This document shows, in pieces, positions 1-11,792 of a DNA stretch of 64,000 nt; positions within the stretch are counted from its first letter, which is position 1, and each line of letters starts with the position of its first letter. The DNA lies in contig JAYKYS010000018.1 of the NCBI GenBank assembly GCA_036924285.1, forward strand, positions 7,192,001 to 7,256,000, read 5' to 3'. Source of the DNA: Asterella californica (taxonomy: Eukaryota > Streptophyta > Marchantiopsida > Marchantiales > Aytoniaceae). The position numbers were made by a program, and so were the translations under genes. Below the pieces are notes generated by a model that searched no databases, was not told the DNA's origin, and saw only the letters and a program-made list of their open reading frames with translations.

Positions 1-3000
1 ACCACTACGGCCTTCATCTTCTACGCACGAGAAGAAGCTACTCTTCTCATCTTCCGGGATGGAAGACTCCTCGTGGCAGGAGCGGCTCTCCTCTTTGCGC
101 TTCCTCGCATCGCAGTAGGAGTACCCATCCATCCTTCGTCTTCTGGAGTCTTCGGAAGACTCCCAGGTGTTACAGAAGTTGTCTTCTGTTCCGATCGGGT
201 ACTCAGCAAGTCTTCCTCCGAGTCCGACTCCAATCCTGAATGAATGAGGGAGATGGGTGTCCTTGGTACACTTTTGTGACCCATCTTCCTCACAGGCGTG
301 GCGTCTTCTGACCCACTAGACTCGTCTTCCCTCACCAGAAGCGTCTTCTGGTGAGAGCTGGGCCTCAGCTGTGGCATCAGAGTGGGAGGGGGCGTTGCTG
401 CTGCCTCTCGGTCATCGTCTTCCGAGCTCTCCTCCTTCACCTCCTGTCGCTGCGTTGGCCCATACACTGCCAGCTGATCTTTCCTAAGATCCCCCATGGC
501 TACATACAAGTAGCAGAAGAAGGGCGTCAGATGTCCTCCCGCCGGGGTACCCAAGTATGCAAGCTCCGTCTGTACATAGTTGTGGATGTACGCGCCTCAG
601 TAGATTGGCACTCTGTCATCCACACTGATTCCAGGAACTCCACGTCCTGATCTCCTAAGTACCTTGTCTTCTGCGCTTTTCCCTTGGGGAAAAGATGCAG
701 AAACAACTTCGCCAGAAGTCGCTTCTTCGGCTCCCGGTAAGACTCTATCTTCCAACCGTTCCTCCCCTGCCTGTCTTCCACGAAAAGGCAGGTGGTACTC
801 CCAGGTACATGCCATGAACTCACAATCCTAGGCAAGATCTTCTTCTCGTACCAATATCCTCGGTTCTCGATCTCAGGTCTGTGAAACGTCTTACGCCACC
901 AGTCTTCAGTCCAGGAAGACGGTCTTCCCCGAGCTACTCCTGCCTTCGCAGGTACACGGTTACGCGGTGGTAACGCGGCCTACACCTCCTCCAGAAGCCC
1001 TTGATCTGCGAGGTTCCAATCCCACAAGAAGAAGTCGAGACCCAACTCCTTGAGGAAAGGAGTGGCCTCGGCCAATTCTGCCGCTGGTAACACCAAGCCT
1101 CGCGGATGCATCGACATACCTGGAAGATCTGTTGCACTAAACCACAAGCACCTACTATGAGCTGAAGGCTCAGTTCTTCTCGAGTGCCCACAGTCTAGCT
1201 TCTACTTCTCAGAAGACGAAACTAGTCTTCCAGAAGACAGCTACTCCGTCTTCCGGGATTCTAACAGTACTTCCTAGATAGCTCTCGTCTTCCGAGCTAT
1301 ATCTAAACAATCCTATCTAAGCAAGGTCTCGCATGGATTACCAAGAAGACAACCCACCTTGCATTACATCCTACTTCCTATCAGAAGATCAAGATATGCG
1401 AGAAGTAGAGTATGAGAAAGGTTCAGAAGATGGTTGCGGGCTCCTGTGGTGACAGTGGCCTCTGGGAAGACACTTGGGACAGCTTCCGATTCAATGTCGT
1501 TCTCGGAAGACTTCTCGAAGTCGGACTTCCCTTCACTGGTCTCACCTGTCTTCGTCTTCTTACACGTAATCTATCCTCACAACAGACTCAAGACAACTGT
1601 ACTCTGTTCTTCTGACTTTTCACCTCTCATACGCACTCAGAAGAAGCTTGCTGCATGATGAGAAGACATGACCCTCGACCATTCTCTCCAGATTCTGCCA
1701 GCAAGACTTCTCACAACTCTCTTCTAAGTTCGAGAAGAAGAAGGAACGGCTGCTATGGATCGGACAGAAGAGACCCGAATGGACCTTCGCGTTTTCTCGC
1801 TCATTTTGCCAGCCTTCCAGTCTTCTAGTCTCTCTAGGAAGATGGGGAGTTGAGAAGCTTGGAAGACCGGGAGGCACAGGCCTAGTTCCCGACTTCCAAC
1901 TTCTCGAAATAACAAAACAACTCACCAAGCCACTCAGGATTCGTATCAAGCCTCTCTAAACACAAAAGCAAAGCAAATCCACTCTTGATACGAATTGTGT
2001 TCAGTCGACTTCCGAAGACAGTCTTCCGAAGATGTCTTCCGAAGATAGTCAAGTTCAAGAAGCGTCTTCCGAAGATGTTCCCATCTTCCGAATCGTCTTC
2101 TGTTCCAAGTTTCGGGGATAGAGAGGTATGGGGGTAGGGAAATTGATAGTTGGGGTCTCCAATTTGAGGGCTAGGAGTAGGGAAGCTCGAATTGAGCTCG
2201 GGAAGAAGCAAGGAGATGTCTTGACAGAAATTGGGCAGCGCTTCCGCGTCCAATGTCTCAATAGAAAGAATGGGGGTGGGGTAATCGATCAGGCTGCCTG
2301 CACACAATCAAGGAAGCGCGGGGAGTACCAAGAAAAGGCGAGAAGAAGTGGGAGGGGAAAAGAACAGGGGGAAGAACCTCTACAGTCTTCTTCGGCTCCC
2401 CGAGTTGCCTTCGACCTCGGTGCGCTTCTGGCTCTTGTCCTAGCTTCCAATGTGACTCCACACGACTGCGCCTGCTGTCAATTTCGGTCCACACCTCGAT
2501 TCCACCTCTGCTTCTACTCGCCACTTTCACTGTCAGCTTCTCGGAAGCTCCACAGAAACGCCTTCGCTTTCTCTGCTGTTTGTGCTCCCGCAATTCAATC
2601 TCACCCTTCGCCTAGCTGCCAACTTACTCTTTCCTACCTCGATGTCTCACTTGATTCCTCTCTCAATGCTAGCTCGCGAAGCTCACTCTCTCAATCGATC
2701 TTCTTCAGGCGCGCTATGCTGCGAGAAGTTGGAAGGTGTCTAATGTGCTTCCTCACGCATCTTCCCCGCAGATTAGGGGTTCTCGTCCTTGGTGTCTTCC
2801 TGACCTACCTACCTATTCGGTGTGCTCCAGTAGGTACACCTAGTGTCTTACCCGAAAACTCGTGGTTGGTCCTTCGCGGTCGCTGTCTTCTAGAAGACAG
2901 GTGTCTTCCACCGTCTTCTCATCTTCCGCCGTCTTCTCGTCTTCTGAAGACGCAACTGAGAAGATGATCTTCCGAAGACGGTCGTCTTCTGAAGAAGTCA

Positions 3001-3060
3001 ACTTCTTATTACAAACAGCTCTTAAGATCATCTTCCTGTTAAGGAAGACGTATCCTTAAG
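1..3060. repeat. GTCTTC/GAAGAC-rich leader and ORF region of an unidentified element
   Basis: Counting by eye, this stretch holds about 30 copies of GTCTTC and 15 of GAAGAC, where one or two would be expected by chance. Several are joined into palindromes, for example at 148-160, 885-898 of the third kilobase (2885-2898) and 2939-2951. Because GTCTTCnGAAGAC is palindromic, Ser-Ser-Glu-Asp is encoded on both strands. The motif runs both through the coding remnant (below about 1200) and through the upstream, apparently non-coding 1200-3060. A weaker echo of the same motif occurs at 7080-7140 and 8160-8235, suggesting related elements there. Confidence 0.7.
21..1200 (-). pseudogene. Broken ORF of an unidentified multicopy mobile element
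   Basis: I do not recognise the family. Read on the minus strand, the sequence gives a protein-like series in which the frame changes several times. About 1195-985 contains WFSATDLPG, then LPAAELAEATPFLKELGLD, and ends at a stop after GLLEEV. About 930-600 gives WTEDWWRKTF, then WHVPGSTTCLFVEDRQGR and LFLHLFPKGKAQKTRYLGDQ, then DRVPIY. About 595-21 is open for 177 codons and starts with YVQTELAYLGTPAGG and FFCYLYVAMGDLRKDQL. It then becomes an acidic, Ser/Glu/Asp-rich tail (EESSEDDDREA, SGSEDATP, SDSEEDL) with basic patches. The mix of well-preserved blocks, stops and frame changes fits a decayed gag-like or plant-mobile-domain-like ORF. That assignment is inference. Confidence 0.5.
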
Positions 3061-3073
3061 TAACAACGCTTCT

Positions 3074-4127
3074 TCAGTTATACAAACAAGTCATTATCCT
3101 TAAAAATTTCAAAAATTCGTGCATCCTGTAATTTGTGGGCACCACAGCAGCACGTAACACCCAATCATGGTTCAGCTCGATAGACCATTGACCTCTCTCG
3201 TACACCTCTCTTGACATGATGTTGATCTCTGATCCGTCTGAAGTCACTATCAGTAGCTGGACTCTCCTCACATGCTTCCTCATCGTCAAACTCAATAGTG
3301 TCGATATCAGCAACTAACGCTTCTTGCTGGTAGCCTTGGTCATCAGCTTCCTGAAATTGCACCTTCCAAACTCTACATCATTCACAGAAGCTCCTACCAC
3401 ATCTATCATTTGACTTTCTACTTGTTCAGACATCACCTGTCTCTTGCGTTTGATGATGTTGATGATCAGTTCGTGAAACTCCCTCTTTGCAATACCAAGA
3501 ACCTCCCGAAGAGAAAACTCAATTCGCGCATCAAGTATTCTATGCTCCAAGATGCTCTTGAGATCAGTTGAAGTCTCAATATCAGCCACCAACTTGTAAG
3601 CCGTCCTTTCTCCTTTTCTTGAGCAGTAACCTCCTTCTAGCAGCCGGTGGCTCTTGCTGAGACCTCTTCACGTCCTCCATCAGACCTGGTGCAGGTGGAG
3701 GAGCTTGAGAAGTAGAGGGGATGTCCTCTGGAGGAGCTGCTCGTCTCCTGATGACTCTCCGTCTATCTCCACTCTCCTCAAGAACTCCAGTATCAAGTTC
3801 AGAGGCTTCTCGTCACCTCTTTTCCTCCACAAAAGCATCCTGCCAGTGAACGTGTCTATCCACATCCAAGAATGCTCTGATAGAAGCAGCGTCTACAGGA
3901 TCTCCCCACCCTATGACCTTACGAATAGACTCGGCTCCTCTCTTCAATATCTCAGAAGGAACTGGAGCTTGGAAGAGATGATCTGTAAAGTTTAGAGAAA
4001 CATTGGTTTTCACATTGCTTGGCTTAAACCAATGCAAACACAAGCAGTGGAACTGAATGAACGTGTTCACTGTTCGACATAGGTGATGGAAGTCAAGTGA
4101 AAGAAGAGATGTGTTACTTGAGGTCAA
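3074..4127 (-). pseudogene. Ty3-type retroelement gag-protease fragment
   Basis: On the minus strand the upstream part (about 4030-3815) reads SEILKRGAESIRKVIGWGD and AFLDVDRHVHWQDAFVEEKR. The middle (3592-3314) reads RIEFSLREVLGIAKREFHEL followed by a basic IIKRKRQ, a block typical of gag in fungal and plant Ty3-type elements (the DUF4100-like context). The 3' part (about 3290-3075) contains TSDGSEINIMSREVYERG. This matches the retropepsin neighbourhood in which an Asp-x-Gly-Ser-Glu-Ile-Asn motif is followed by MSR.VYE.G. The gag-then-protease order is as expected, but the frame breaks at least twice and no RT, RNase H or integrase follows. The fragment abuts the GAAGAC-rich element at about 3060, so one has probably been inserted into or against the other. 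Confidence 0.65.
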
Positions 4128-5460
4128 GTTCAGATTGGTATGGCGATTCCGCGATTACTGACGCGATGAATTTAGTCTGTAAGATATGGCAACTTAAGAT
4201 TTAGTTCAGAATGATAAGAATATAGCTCTCGATATTCCTTCTTCTGATAAAGAAAACAATTTACCACGAAAAGATACTTCACAGCATGCAAGTTTACTTC
4301 GCATTGCTGATTCTCAGTTCAAGGAGAATTTAGTTACAAAGTTGTGTAACTAGATATGAATGAAGTACATGACATAAAGTGGTTGGTTATTTGAATCTAA
4401 TCTTTGAGACCTATAATGTTTCAGTCATGCATATGTTCGCATGTTTTGTCATGTTTGTGTGTATCTTCAGTTTTCATTTGTGTGAGGGAAGAGAGATAAT
4501 GTGTTCTGGATAGTGCGTATCGATAATGTAGCGCAAAACATCTTTCAGTTTTATCATTTCGTGCACCTGCAACAACATTCTTCCATCTGCTGATGCACTT
4601 CTCAGGAAGTGTAGGCAGAGTTTGTGATCGACATAATCCATTATTTAGTGCACGAAAAGCAAAATCACTATGATATAAGGACTCCAGGACAATCATAGTC
4701 TGTCATTTCTCGGGCTTTTCTCCTTTCTTCCCAAAGCGAGAAGAGAGTTTAGGACGTAATGCTTGTAAAAGAGTCTTACATTTCTCGAATTTACAGTCTC
4801 GAAGCACGAGGTTAACACGGTTAGCTAAAAATGTTTTTGATTATAGAGTTCTCGTCCAGTTAGGAATCAGAAGAGCTAGCTCTAATTTGTGCAGCAGAAC
4901 CAATTCTTGATACAAAAATACCTACATGGCTGGGAGAATTCTTGCATTGAATAAGTCAGTTGATAAAAGTTTTTGTCCATCTGTAATAAAGTAACATATG
5001 TTGGAATCTTACTAAAACAACATAATGCTCTTGTAAATCATGTCCAATTCCTGAAATATATGCATAATTACAAATCCAGAGGTAAATCTAACTTTCATCT
5101 ATTTATTGTAAAGCAGAATTTGTACTTTTTGGTGTTGTAGTAGAAAAGTTGACAAAGTTTCCTAACGGTCACTTTACAAAACCGTACTTGAAATTTGCAG
5201 TTCTAGTCGTACAGTCACACAGTATCAATGATGTCATCAATTTTTTATTTCATACTCATCTTTTTCTTTAAGAAAAAATGTGCTTACTTTATTTATTACA
5301 GAAACTTTATAAATGCATTCGACTGAAAGTTATCACAAATATTATATTTTGTGATTTGTTTCAAATCAACCTAGTAGTGATTGAGATCTATGGAATTAAA
5401 AGTTGCAGTATAGTTATAGCTTACCAATGCTGGTTGATACGGTTCCTGGTGTTATACTAA
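4128..5460. other. AT-rich interval, no gene seen
   Basis: Only short ORFs of 60 to 91 codons without recognisable motifs occur here. No RNA gene, palindrome or tandem repeat stood out. This is probably decayed element sequence. Confidence 0.5.
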
Positions 5461-6020
5461 GGGCGCAAGAGAAAAATAATAATCTGGGCAAAACTTACAT
5501 ACTGTGAACTGACGTAAGAGGCAGATTGAGGAACTAGCTTGTATCTATGACTTGTGGACGAACGGTTTGAGAGATTAGGAGGTCCAATGCAAGAGCGCAA
5601 GACGTCATTGGGTTCAGATCTGCGTAAGCTACTCACTAGTTAAGATGGTTCGCGAAAAGACGGATCATGGGATGTATTCTGGAAGAAATTGAGATGTAGG
5701 GAAAAGATTTAGAGTGCTTGAATGACTTGTGAAGGAGCGTTGGACTGTTCGGACTGTTCTGAAGTCCTAATTTGTTGTCTTTGGATCCATCGAGATCTAA
5801 ACATCTATGACAGGATGTTGGACTATTCTTAGCGACCGATGAGCCAAACTCTTCGTTCTTGGTATCAACACGATTAAGGAGTCTTCATCTACGCATAAGA
5901 GAAGACCGTATGTTGATTAGATTCTTGTTTTGGGTATGATGAGCGATTTTGAGCAACAAAGAGTCAATTTATGTCTATTTTTTGCTTCTTGCGACCAAAT
6001 TTCTTGCGTGGTTTCGTACA
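5461..6020 (+). repeat. Retroelement leader/LTR-like repeat, copy 1
   Basis: The stretch aligns by eye with 22661-23330 throughout. Shared landmarks are a TCCAATGCAAnnGCGCAAG block (5582 and 22790), GGGTTCAGATCTG (5609 and 22819), GAGCCAAnCTCTTCGTTCTTGG (about 5840 and 23154), GGAGTCTTCATCTAC (5878 and 23190), and CCAAATTTCTTGCGTGG (about 5995 and 23308). Divergence is considerable, with many substitutions and short indels. The repeat lies upstream of a broken ORF (6870-7442), as an element leader would. Confidence 0.65.
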
Positions 6021-6869
6021 CTTACTGCCTTGTTGAGCCAGCGGAAGTTCTTGCTCAGTAGGTCACAAAACTCACAATGCTAATCTGCACCACTTATCCT
6101 TATCTTGTTTGGTCTGGACATGAGTCAAACCATCTTCCTAACTTTCAAGCTCAACATTCACTAAGTCCCCACCTAGATCCGGCTAGATCGGTCTCAAAAA
6201 ATGAGCAAGTCACAATATGAACTGGGACAGACTTCTCATAAAGTCTAAGGTCCTAAATGATATCTCCAGCACGCATAGCGGTCCAACCACCCGTGATGTC
6301 TATCTGGGTCCAAGCTCTTGAACGGTGGTCTGACCCGCCGTCTCGTTCTTTGTCCTAGCACTTGGATCGTCCCTTAGTCCATACATCAAAGTCTGGGCCG
6401 AAATGCAGCTTGGTAATGGTCCAGTCATCACTTCATGCCCTTAGAGTCCATCCGTCAGATTCTAGGGTCTGATGACTCAACTTGATCCACCCAGACATCA
6501 AGGCCCTCTCATATATACTTCTGAGGATCGGAGACCATGTCCTCCTCTTTGGTCTCTGAAAATTATATCACAATATGATGACGAGATCGGTCATAATTCT
6601 CAGCTCCGATGTCAACTCGAGGCATTCTTGTTATCACTAGAAAACTCTTGCCGAGTCCTTTCCAACGAAACTTTACTTACCTCGAGATCTTACGTAGAGC
6701 TCCATCCACGACCCAAAATGTTGTTGGAGCTACAACACCTAGATGTTTTTCGAGAAATTGTGGTCTAGTCGCAAACTGAGATCCAATGGTTTGGTGTCAT
6801 GTCTTCCCTCCCATTCTAGTGAGTTGAGTGAAGTGAGCATGGGAGGAAGCTTCTGACCTTAGCCCGAAC

Positions 6870-7442
6870 ATGAGATGATGTCTCCAAGGAGATGTTGGTG
6901 GAATGCAAGGATAGAATGTTTCGCTACTTGGATCGGCAGGTCGAGGTTCTGAAGAGTCTCTATGGTCTTCCTTCGGTTCTTAACCCTGCAGCCACGTCTT
7001 CCGATGTCCCATGAGCAGCCCTTCTAGACAAGGAAGAGTTTGACCTCACTGTTCATCTGGTGGTAATACCGTTGGAAGTAGAGAAGACATGAAAGGAAGC
7101 TCCAGAAGCCAAGATGTCTTCTGGAAGACAAGAAGAGGAGATGGCTTCTCAGGTGTTCAGAGTGGAAGTAATGACTGACTCTAACCCTCTCAGGAGATCG
7201 CCCCAGCTCCCAGCAGTGAGCAGATCTTGCAGAAGAGCCCGGAAGCGCAGATGTGTTCAACTTCCCAGGGACATCTTCTGGCTTCCGAACCAATTACAGA
7301 AAAGCACATGGTTAGCACGGAGACGAATGTCACCTCAGCCACGTCAGAGGTACTAGAAGAGTTGCACATTGTACCAAAAGATGAATTAGATAGTCATGCA
7401 AGTGCAGATCCTATGGATGTCACACCTGGTGACCATGAATAG
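6870..7442 (+). pseudogene. Broken element ORF, C-terminal portion
   Basis: One frame gives a protein-like stretch DRMFRYLDRQVEVLKSLYGL followed by PSVLNPAATSSDVP, a stop, then LLDKEEFDLTVHLVVIPLEVE. After a further frame change, from about 7200, it gives ILQKSPEAQ, EPITEKHMVSTETNVTSA, SEVLEELHIVPKDELD and DPMDVTPGDHE, ending in TAG at 7440-7442. The tail is acidic and low in complexity. I do not recognise a domain. The GTCTTCTGGAAGAC palindrome at about 7114 links it to the element at the left end of the window. Confidence 0.4.
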
Positions 7443-7689
7443 ATAGGAGATTTAGTTAGATGTTTATACCTCGCTACATTGTAGGAAATCAGAGTTAGTT
7501 ATTTTAAGCTGGGCAACTCTCTTTTATATTTTTAGATTACTGTCCATGTGACAGGATTAGTTACAATAGGACTAGAGAATACTTTCCAAACTAAGGAGAA
7601 CCGAAGTCTAGGAAGAGGTGACCCTCTAACAGTGCCCCATTTTATCTTCTGAGATGTGATGGTGATTCGAAGAGATCTCCCTCTTGCGA

Positions 7690-7800
7690 TTCGAGACGAT
7701 TATATAAAATTGAGGTCGATGTAGAATTTTACACACACACTACACACGAGGCTACACACAGAGTTTGTTACGCATAAAGTAGGTCTGCACCTCCGCACCA
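7690..7800 (+). promoter_or_regulatory. Possible LTR promoter with TATA box
   Basis: ATTATATAAAATTGAG at about 7699 is a good TATA element. About 30 bases downstream is an ACAC-rich tract (ACACACACACTACACACGAG) that could be a transcription start region. The element ORF remnant ends 250 bases upstream and a Ty3 pol fragment follows at 8.38 kb, which would fit an LTR between two element pieces. I could not identify LTR ends or a matching second LTR. Confidence 0.25.
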
Positions 7801-8385
7801 GAAAGGAGATAGTGAGAATGTAGACAAGAGTAGACAACATAGATAAAGAACAGCATCCTTGTGCAATCCTGTTTAGGTTGGTGTGACGAGGGATAGTAAC
7901 AAGAAGTTGAAGAGTAACTTCCAGAAGCCAATGTAACTTCTTCTCAGGGATTGGATTGCAGATTTTGTTTACAGAAGCCTTGTCTATGTCTTCTGGGGAT
8001 TGGGTTTCATCGAATTCAACCCAATTGTGCGTGAGAAGTCTTCCTGTTGAGTGGCGGTGATTGTTAGAAGTTGTGCAGTGTCCAAGCTTGTCTCATCCAG
8101 TGGAGCACTTCGGATCCACATACGGACTGTTCATGAGAGATTGGTCCCTTGAGTCAGGGCAGTCGAAGTAAGGACAGAAGAAGCTAGAAGACTTCTTATC
8201 ACAACAGAAGACGTCATCCTCAACCAGAAGACAGTGGTACTGTAAGCATATATTTGATCTTCTCCTCAATTTACTACAAGCAAGTATGGCTTGTTATTCA
8301 GGATCCAGACTAGAGGCTTGTCGGAACATTAATTTATCTTTTCTTTTTATTTTCTCTGTGCATTTGGTGATTGTGGGTTGATCAT

Positions 8386-8685
8386 GTCAGGGTCACGGTT
8401 GAGTTCATTGATGCTGAGCAGGAGAGACCTGCTCATGATGTTGCTCAATAACAACCAACCTATCTCTGGTGTGATGATAGAGGATACTTGGGAGCCTGAG
8501 ATTGGATCCAAGCTTATAGGAGGAGAAAGACAGAAAATACACATTCTCCTGAGGGGTTACGGGAACTGTTTTACCTTTAGTATGAAGGATTTGGGTACCG
8601 TGAAGGGATCGGGTATACGGATTGAGTTTGCTAGTGACATGCCAATCTTCCGATGTTGTCGTGATGTGAATCATTTCACATAGTA
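8386..8685 (+). pseudogene. Ty3-type pol fragment upstream of the RT domain
   Basis: The open frame gives RRDLLMMLLNNNQPISGVMI, then DTWEPEIGSKLIGGE, then CFTFSMKDLGTVKGSGIRIE and SDMPIFRCCR. In Ty3/gypsy polyproteins a block of the type F.....DLGT.KG..I.I.L....PIFRR.YR lies just before the reverse transcriptase fingers. Here the frame is lost right after PIFRCCR, and only scraps such as a possible GVSLSE follow. No RT catalytic motif could be found, so this is a short pol remnant. Confidence 0.5.
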
Positions 8686-8699
8686 AATGATTCACCTCT

Positions 8700-10240
8700 T
8701 TGCTAGGAGTTAGTCTCTCTGAGTGAAGTTAAGACGTTAGAGAAGTCGATTCTGGAGGCTGTGGACATTGGGGGCTACGGGTTACGCTTCAACTCTGACA
8801 CTTGAGAGTTAGTAGCGATAGAAGTTAGCTTAATGTTACTCCTAGTCCTTCATGCATATATTAACACCGTTGTGTTATACGTTTTAAGTCCTAGTAGGCT
8901 GATAGTATGCTAGTTATCTTGTTCAAGCATTTGTGCGCTTGTGCAAGTGACTTCTTACTTGTCTATGATGTTCAATGTACATAACTTAGATTTACCATGT
9001 TGATAGGGTTTAAGCTCATGGGTTGTACTTACGTGTTGCCCATGCACGCTTTTTAGCTAGTTTAAGTTTACTTTCAAGCCTGCGTGTCGTTTTCGGTAGT
9101 TTAAGGTTTACGCTGGCACTTTAAGGAACTTGACGTGGTAGCCTATGAGTGGAATTAAGTTACCACATGGTTTAAGGCAAAAAAGGACAACCAAGTGGAG
9201 CTATGAACTCCCATTGGTTCAATTTTTTCTTTTGTGTTACTCTAAATTTAGAAACAGAGGTCTAAAGGAGATTTCGAGCATTTGGTGAGGACACTGCAAA
9301 ATCTGAGAGCACAGGAAGATAAAGCTCGTCGTGCCAAGCACTGTCAGTGAAATTCTTGATCGATTTGGATAAATAAACAAGGAGTTATGCCAATTTGAAG
9401 TTCGAGTTGAGTTAGAATTGCATCACTTTTGTTGGATTTGGGGTCTTCAGTGTCAATTGCAGCAGAATCGAGGAAATTGCTTCAAACCTTCGTGGTTGCG
9501 TTCAGTGTCAGCAGGGCTACGACTGCCCAAAAATTTTCAAGTCATTTGAATGAGTGAGTAACTCAGGGCGGCCGCTGAAGCAGAAGGGATCTGAAAAGCT
9601 CTCAATCTAGAGCAGCAACTTCAAAGAACGAGATCTAGAGAACCGTGTACAATCAGGATTCTCAACTTCACAGGGATGTTCAGCATCCTGTAGACTCCAA
9701 ATCCTGTAAGAATCTTCGAAAGTGATCGAGCCAATTTTCTGTTGTAGGTCAAAATAGCTGTCTGAGTATCAAAAATTGCCGTAATATTTTTGCTCAGAAC
9801 TTTTCTGTCCATATCTCGATGCTAGAATTTGATCTCAAGCTGAAACTTCGTGTGTGTGCTCAGTGGGGCCTCTTTTACATGTAGGAGAAGTTAGAAGTCT
9901 AAACTTTCACATATTTCTCAATCCGGAGTGTCAAAGTTCACCGTCTGATCTTATCATTACTAGTTTAACCTGAATTTTCGTTTCCTGAATATACCTGATG
10001 AGCCAAGAGACATGTATGAGTATTTTACAGTGCTACCTTGTAACCTGAAGCCCACACTTTGAGTTAGCAATCACAACTAGAAGCCAACGCTTTCTTGAGT
10101 AAACATATCACAGCCTTCACGGTCATAACACAGCCAGAAGGTTCCGCTCTTCCTAGGAAAACTCTCACTTTGCCATCTGGTGCTTCCACTGAGAGCTCTT
10201 GGGGTGATTGATTGCGAAGGTTGAGTTTACTACAAGGAGA
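8700..10240. other. Probable retroelement LTR/leader sequence, no gene seen
   Basis: No convincing coding sequence is present. The interval lies directly before the gag start at 10245, so its 3' part is probably the untranslated leader of that element. I could not define LTR borders or a primer-binding site. Confidence 0.35.
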
Positions 10241-10244
10241 AGAG

Positions 10245-11703
10245 ATGGACCGCAAGGGCGCTGCTGCTACTACTTCTACGGCTGTTGCATCTATGTCTAA
10301 AATAGCACCTTCTGTTGCACCAGCGGCTTAGCGACATTTGCATCTGGTCTGGATATGGCTGAGATTCTGAAGACGCTTGCCGTCCTGGTCCAACAACATC
10401 CGATCATTGGAGGGGGTGAGTTAAAATCCACCAAGGCTTTGCAAGCAATTGTGAACAGATGTGAAAGGTTTGAAGGTAGAGATATTTCTAGATATCTGCG
10501 TGAGTATAGAAGAGAGATGGAACTGGTTAGAGTTACAGATGCTGAGATGATAACCAGCTTCGAGTTAGCTGTCATTCTTGAATTGAGAGACCAAGTTAGG
10601 GATGTACAGAGAAGAAACCTTGGAATCTGGATGAGTTTTGAGGGATCTCTTCGAGAGGAGTTTCTTGAGGAGGATTCAGAGAGAGTTACTAGAAGGACAT
10701 TTCTGGACTGGGTTGAGCAGCAACTTGGTCGGATGATGAGCTTGAGTGAGTTGCTGAGAGAGTTTGATCGGAGATACCGGCAACTTTCAACTCTAGAGCG
10801 AATAACCTTAGATGCTAAGAGAACAGAGCTTTTTCTGCAAGCTATCGATGATGCTACGGCAGATCGGTTATGTTTTATGTTGACCGATTGATCTGTTGAG
10901 GGAGGTGTTACCACTGATTGGGGAGGGTCAAGGATGCTGTGACTGTACTGACAAGGCAGAGGAGGGGAAGAGTGGATGTGAGAGGACGTCCGCTTGCAGA
11001 AGTGGTTACTCAACCTTATGCTGCTCCTCAAGTACAGTTGCCTTTGGCTCCTGTTCCCAGACCTGTTGTCCCGGCTGCAGTTTCGTTGATGCCAGTTGTG
11101 TCAGTTCTTGCACAAAGAGCACATGTTCAGAGACTTGCGGAGAATCATGGTCAGCAGAATCAGATTGAAGACCTTATTCGACAGATGTGTGAGTTGAAGA
11201 TGGAGCTAGCTGGCTTGCAGAAGGAGCAGCTACCGGCGCCTGCTGCTGCACCTCCAGGAGGTGCTCTTGTTCGTTGATGTATATGATGTGATAGTCTTGA
11301 TCATTTCCGAGGAGACTGTCAAGAGCTCACAACTGCTTTGCGAGATGGTGTGGTTCGCTATCAGAATGATAGACTGCACCTTTCTTCTACTGGAGAGCCG
11401 TTGAGCACGCAGTTTGGGCGAAGAGACATGAGGAGTCTACCTCAGATTGCTGCGGCTGCAACAACAACTACGTTGATGACACCGTTGGTAAATTTCTGAT
11501 GTATATGCTGACCATATTGAAGTCTCTTCTAGTCTTACATTGCTAGATAGAACTACTGAGAAGAGTATTCTCTAAATGATTGGGAGCATTCAGAAGACAC
11601 ATACACAATTTGTTTCTAGTTTAACCGACTATGCTGAAACACCATCTGTTGAGCTATCTCTTTTAGTGCCCAAGCAGAGAAATCTCTCTACACAACACAC
11701 TTG
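10245..11703 (+). pseudogene. gag: Ty3-type retrotransposon gag, frameshifted, with zinc knuckle
   Basis: A likely start at 10245 gives MDRKGAAATTSTAVASMSK and reaches a stop at about 10330. A second frame (10355-10891) then gives the best-preserved part, an intact 178-codon ORF. It includes GRDISRYLREYRREMEL, a capsid-like helical region, and LSELLREFDRRYRQLSTLER followed by RTELFLQAIDDATADRLC. After another frame change, 10918-11277 continues as a Pro/Ala-rich linker and a coiled segment (IEDLIRQMCELKMELAGLQK). A CCHC knuckle follows at about 11277-11320 (C-x2-C-x4-H-x4-C), with a TGA between its first two cysteines. Downstream, 11550-11703 reads IGSIQKTHTQFVSSLTDYAE and VELSLLVPKQRN. No protease or RT follows. 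The transposase at 11.8-13.1 kb begins at the break. Confidence 0.7.
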
Positions 11704-11792
11704 AAAGGCCTAATAAGAATCACATATGCAAGCTGCAAGTGGTTGGCTGAATATACGATAGGCATATCATAGGATACTTCTCCTTCAACCAC

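Noticed and set aside
2128..2967. 279-codon plus-strand ORF, one of the longest in the window
   Set aside because: It lies in the GTCTTC/GAAGAC-rich leader opposite an element on the minus strand, has no recognisable domain, and its composition follows the repeat.
10297..11031. 244-codon minus-strand ORF
   Set aside because: It is the antisense shadow of the Ty3 gag, whose plus-strand frames carry the recognisable motifs.
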